Assembly: GCA_903834675.1 (NCBI GenBank)
Contig: CAILKC010000454.1
Coordinates: 1-17,731, forward strand
Reading direction: 5' to 3'
From: an uncultured Victivallales bacterium
GTDB taxonomy: Bacteria; Verrucomicrobiota; Lentisphaeria; Oligosphaerales; JAFGRS01
Length of the DNA: 17,731 bases
Below the pieces are notes generated by a model. The model ran no database searches. It was not told where the DNA came from and worked only from the letters and a program-made list of their open reading frames with translations. This document shows positions 15,238 to 17,731 of the stretch, piece after piece; position 1 is the first letter of the stretch, and the number at the start of each line of letters is the position of its first letter. The translations under genes were made by a program, and so were the position numbers.

Positions 15238-17049
15238 GTGATCTCGACGCTGACGGCGACGCGAGTGCTACCGCCCCCCGCCTGGGCCCTGGCCCAGCGG
15301 CATCTCATCGAACGAATGAATGAGGCGGCGCCGGCCTTCCAGCAGCGCTATACCCGCGCCGATGGGACCTTCATCTGGCGCCGTGAGTGGCCCGGCATGG
15401 ACGGCTCCGACGATGGCTACGAGAGCTACCATAATTGGCCGCTGTTCTACGCCCTCGGTGGCAGTGCGGATGTGCATCGGCGCAGCCGCCTCCTGTGGAA
15501 CGCCGTGACCCGCCAGTTCACCGCCTACGGCCAGGTCTGGCGCGAGTTCGACGCCTACTACGACTGGATGCATCACGGCGAGAGTTCGATTTACCTGTAC
15601 TACTTCGGGCTCGCCGATCCCACTGTCGCGGCGGACCGTGAGCGCGCCCTGCGCTTTGCCCGGATGTACAACGGCGACGATCCCGAGGCGCCGAACTGGG
15701 ACGCCCGCCTCCGCCTGCTGCGCTCGCCCATCACCGGCAGCCGTGGCCCGCGTCTGGAGAACTCCTGGGACGACTGGGCCACCCACCGCGCCATCCTGGC
15801 CCACTACCCGGCCCCCTTCGAGGATATCCCCGGCGTCAGCGGAGCGCAGGCGGACTGGAATGACGACCGGGTCTACGCCGAGATTCTGCGCCTGCTCAAC
15901 CAGCGCCAGATGCGCGGCGATGTGCCGTTGAACCTCACCGCCACCAGCCTGATGACCAACGCCTACCTCTACACCGGCGACGAGTCCTACCGCCGCTGGG
16001 TCCTCGATTACCTCGGCGCCTGGGCCGACCGTATCGCTGCCAATGGCGGACTCTGCCCGGACAACGTGGGCCCCTCAGGCAAGATCGGCGAGTGCATGGA
16101 CGGCAAGTGGTGGGGCGGCTACTATGGCTGGCGCTGGCCGCACGGGTTCTTCAGCATCATCGAACCGCTCCTGATCGCCGCCAGCAATGCACTGCTGCTG
16201 ACGGGTGACCGGCGCTACTTGGACATCCCACGCGGCCAAATCGACCGGATGCTCGACCTCGGCCGTATCGAGAACGGACAGCTCCTCATCCCGCACCGGC
16301 ATACCGACGCGGGTTGGACCGCCTACCGGCCGCTGGCTCCGCAGTATCCGCTGCTGCTTTGGTACCTCTCTCAGGAGCCGCAGGATGCGGCGCGCCTGGA
16401 ACGCTTCCCCGAGCGCCAGACGGACTGGACCCGCCTGCTGCCCGGCCGCGGCAAAGGCGATGACATCCATACCGCGCCCTGGTACGGTTACCTCAGCGGT
16501 CGGAATCCGGACTATCCCAGGCAGATCCTCGAAACCCAGTGGGCCGAGATGCTGCGGCGCCTGGACACCATGGCGCACGATAGCACCGACCCCGAGACTT
16601 GGGACGTCCATCACTGGCAACAGATCAACCCGGTCTGCACCGAGGCGCTACTGCAGTTGACCTGTGGCGGGCCGCAGATTCTCTATCACGGCGGCCTGCT
16701 GCACGTCCGCCTGCGCAGCTTCGATGCCGAGGCGGGACGCCCGGGCCTACCCCCCGATGTCGCCGCCCTGGTCAGCGCCCTCGATGCCGAGAGCACCACC
16801 CTTACCCTGGTCAACCTCAACCCCCTCCAGACGCGGCGCTTGATCCTGCAAGCCGGCGCTTTCGCCGAACACGAGTTCGTCGCTGCGCTCGAACTCGACC
16901 CGGCTGCCCCCGGGACCGCCGAGGCCGCGCCAAGCCTGCCCGTCAAGAGCCCACACCTGACAGTCGTCCTGCCCCCAGGCCGCAGCCTCACCCTGCGCCT
17001 GGGCATGCGCTGCTATTGCCGTACGCCGAGCTACACGCAACCGGTGTAG
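15238..17049 (+). CDS. Probable alpha/alpha-barrel protein, unknown function (putative carbohydrate-active enzyme)
   Basis: 603 residues from the GTG start; seven more if the repeat-borne ATG at 15217 is used. I do not recognise the family with certainty. The protein alternates helices with aromatic and acid-rich turns: GMDGSDDGYESYHNWPL (about 53-69), WREFDAYYDWMHHGESS, then LTATSLMTNAYLYTGDESY and KWWGGYYGWRWPHGF. Such a pattern, with YLYTGDESYRRWVLDYL-type helix pairs, is typical of alpha/alpha toroids found in glycoside hydrolases, epimerases and lyases. A C-terminal beta-rich part (about 510-595) ends with TVVLPPGRSLTLRLG. No clear signal peptide is visible. It follows the TIM-barrel gene across the 56-base repeat array and converges with the dehydrogenase gene 28 bases downstream. 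Carbohydrate context suggests a sugar substrate; this is inference. Confidence 0.75.
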   Translation: MISTLTATRVLPPPAWALAQRHLIERMNEAAPAFQQRYTRADGTFIWRREWPGMDGSDDGYESYHNWPLFYALGGSADVHRRSRLLWNAVTRQFTAYGQVWREFDAYYDWMHHGESSIYLYYFGLADPTVAADRERALRFARMYNGDDPEAPNWDARLRLLRSPITGSRGPRLENSWDDWATHRAILAHYPAPFEDIPGVSGAQADWNDDRVYAEILRLLNQRQMRGDVPLNLTATSLMTNAYLYTGDESYRRWVLDYLGAWADRIAANGGLCPDNVGPSGKIGECMDGKWWGGYYGWRWPHGFFSIIEPLLIAASNALLLTGDRRYLDIPRGQIDRMLDLGRIENGQLLIPHRHTDAGWTAYRPLAPQYPLLLWYLSQEPQDAARLERFPERQTDWTRLLPGRGKGDDIHTAPWYGYLSGRNPDYPRQILETQWAEMLRRLDTMAHDSTDPETWDVHHWQQINPVCTEALLQLTCGGPQILYHGGLLHVRLRSFDAEAGRPGLPPDVAALVSALDAESTTLTLVNLNPLQTRRLILQAGAFAEHEFVAALELDPAAPGTAEAAPSLPVKSPHLTVVLPPGRSLTLRLGMRCYCRTPSYTQPV

Positions 17050-17077
17050 GCACCACCCCCAGGCGCCGACCAGGACC

Positions 17078-17731
17078 TCACTTCCCCGCGCTCCAGCCGC
17101 CGTCGATCATGAAGGTGGTGCCGGTTACGAAGGCGGCCTCGTCGCTGGCCAGATACAGGGCCGCTGCCGCGATTTCTTCGGGCTTGCCCATGCGCCCGAG
17201 CGCCTGCGTGGCGGCCATCTCTCGGTAGGCCTTGGCCGGGTCCGGGTACTCCTTGAGCCGCGCCTGCACGAACGGCGTCTCCACTCGTCCGGGGCAGATG
17301 CAGTTGACCCGGACCCCCTCGAGCGCGTGGTCGAGCGCCATGCTCTTGGTGATCCCGACCACGGCAAACTTCGTGGCGCAATAAGCCAGCCGGTCACGGA
17401 TGCCGACCACGCCGCCGATCGAGGCGAGGTTGATGATCGCCCCCGACCGGCGCGCGATCATGCCGGGCAAAAAGGCCTTGCTGACGTTGAACACGCCTCG
17501 CACGTTGACCGCGTACAGGCGGTCCATATCCGCGCCCGCCGTCGTCAGCATCGTGCCGACGTGGCCGATCCCCGCGTTGTTCACCAGGATGTCCAGGCGC
17601 GTCACCAGTTCGGCCGCGTGCTGGCAGTCCGCCTCGCTGGTCACATCAAGACGCAAAAACTCCGCTTCCCCCTGGGCCGCGCGGATCCGCGCCAGCGTCT
17701 CGCGGCCGGCTTTCTCATCGCGATCCGTTAC
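17078..17731 (-). CDS. Short-chain dehydrogenase/reductase (SDR), N-terminus beyond the window
   Basis: The last 217 residues are present; the frame stays open to the right edge, so the first part with the TGxxxGxG cofactor loop is missing. The visible part starts VTDRDEKAGRETLARI. NNAG (51-54), serine 104 (NLAS), and the catalytic pair YCATK (Y117, K121) show a classical SDR. The ending GRMGKPEEIA ... MIDGGW is typical of the family. These are NAD(P)-dependent oxidoreductases acting on sugars, polyols, steroids or fatty-acid intermediates; the substrate cannot be told. It lies tail-to-tail with the alpha/alpha-barrel gene, so it belongs to another transcript. A TTG at 17656 is not the true start because coding similarity continues upstream of it. 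Confidence 0.92.
   Translation of the reverse strand, partial: VTDRDEKAGRETLARIRAAQGEAEFLRLDVTSEADCQHAAELVTRLDILVNNAGIGHVGTMLTTAGADMDRLYAVNVRGVFNVSKAFLPGMIARRSGAIINLASIGGVVGIRDRLAYCATKFAVVGITKSMALDHALEGVRVNCICPGRVETPFVQARLKEYPDPAKAYREMAATQALGRMGKPEEIAAAALYLASDEAAFVTGTTFMIDGGWSAGK

Overview
The window is GC-rich DNA from a bacterium with a large, loosely packed genome rich in carbohydrate-active enzymes. It carries long secreted polysaccharide-degrading proteins, a tandem FAD-dependent oxidoreductase, a REP-associated tyrosine transposase and several families of hairpin repeats filling the gaps between genes. That mix resembles uncultured Planctomycetota, Armatimonadota, Lentisphaerota or Hydrogenedentota. 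I cannot choose among these from the sequence, and no rRNA or other taxonomic marker gene is present.

Layout, left to right. Bases 1-518 hold no intact gene: a strong palindrome, an internally deleted copy of the transposase element found further right, and a short heptamer repeat. A leftward run follows, read as heparinase II/III-like protein (7610-5136), glucose-6-phosphate dehydrogenase (5105-3633), then a double FAD-dependent oxidoreductase (3581-519). The gaps are 30 and 51 bases, so this is probably one operon. Just upstream of it, on the same strand, is an IS200-like REP-associated transposase (RAYT, 8151-7699) inside an element bounded by inverted hairpins. Two more REP units follow, spaced exactly 100 bases apart (8286-8442).

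Three rightward genes come next: a secreted parallel beta-helix protein (8646-11321), a secreted multidomain TIM-barrel-like protein with carbohydrate-binding-type ends (11563-14898), and a probable alpha/alpha-barrel protein (15238-17049). The two gaps between them each hold a different tandem hairpin repeat, 37 bases and 56 bases long. A short-chain dehydrogenase, cut by the right edge, converges from the other strand (17731-17078).

Working together (inference): the heparinase-like, beta-helix, TIM-barrel and alpha/alpha-barrel proteins look like a kit for breaking down an acidic or otherwise complex polysaccharide. The oxidoreductases and glucose-6-phosphate dehydrogenase would handle sugar oxidation inside the cell. 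No SusC/SusD pair, transporter, sulfatase or regulator is in the window. The most distinctive non-coding content is the RAYT with its deletion derivative and three-hairpin REP units, plus two unrelated repeat arrays packed against gene starts.
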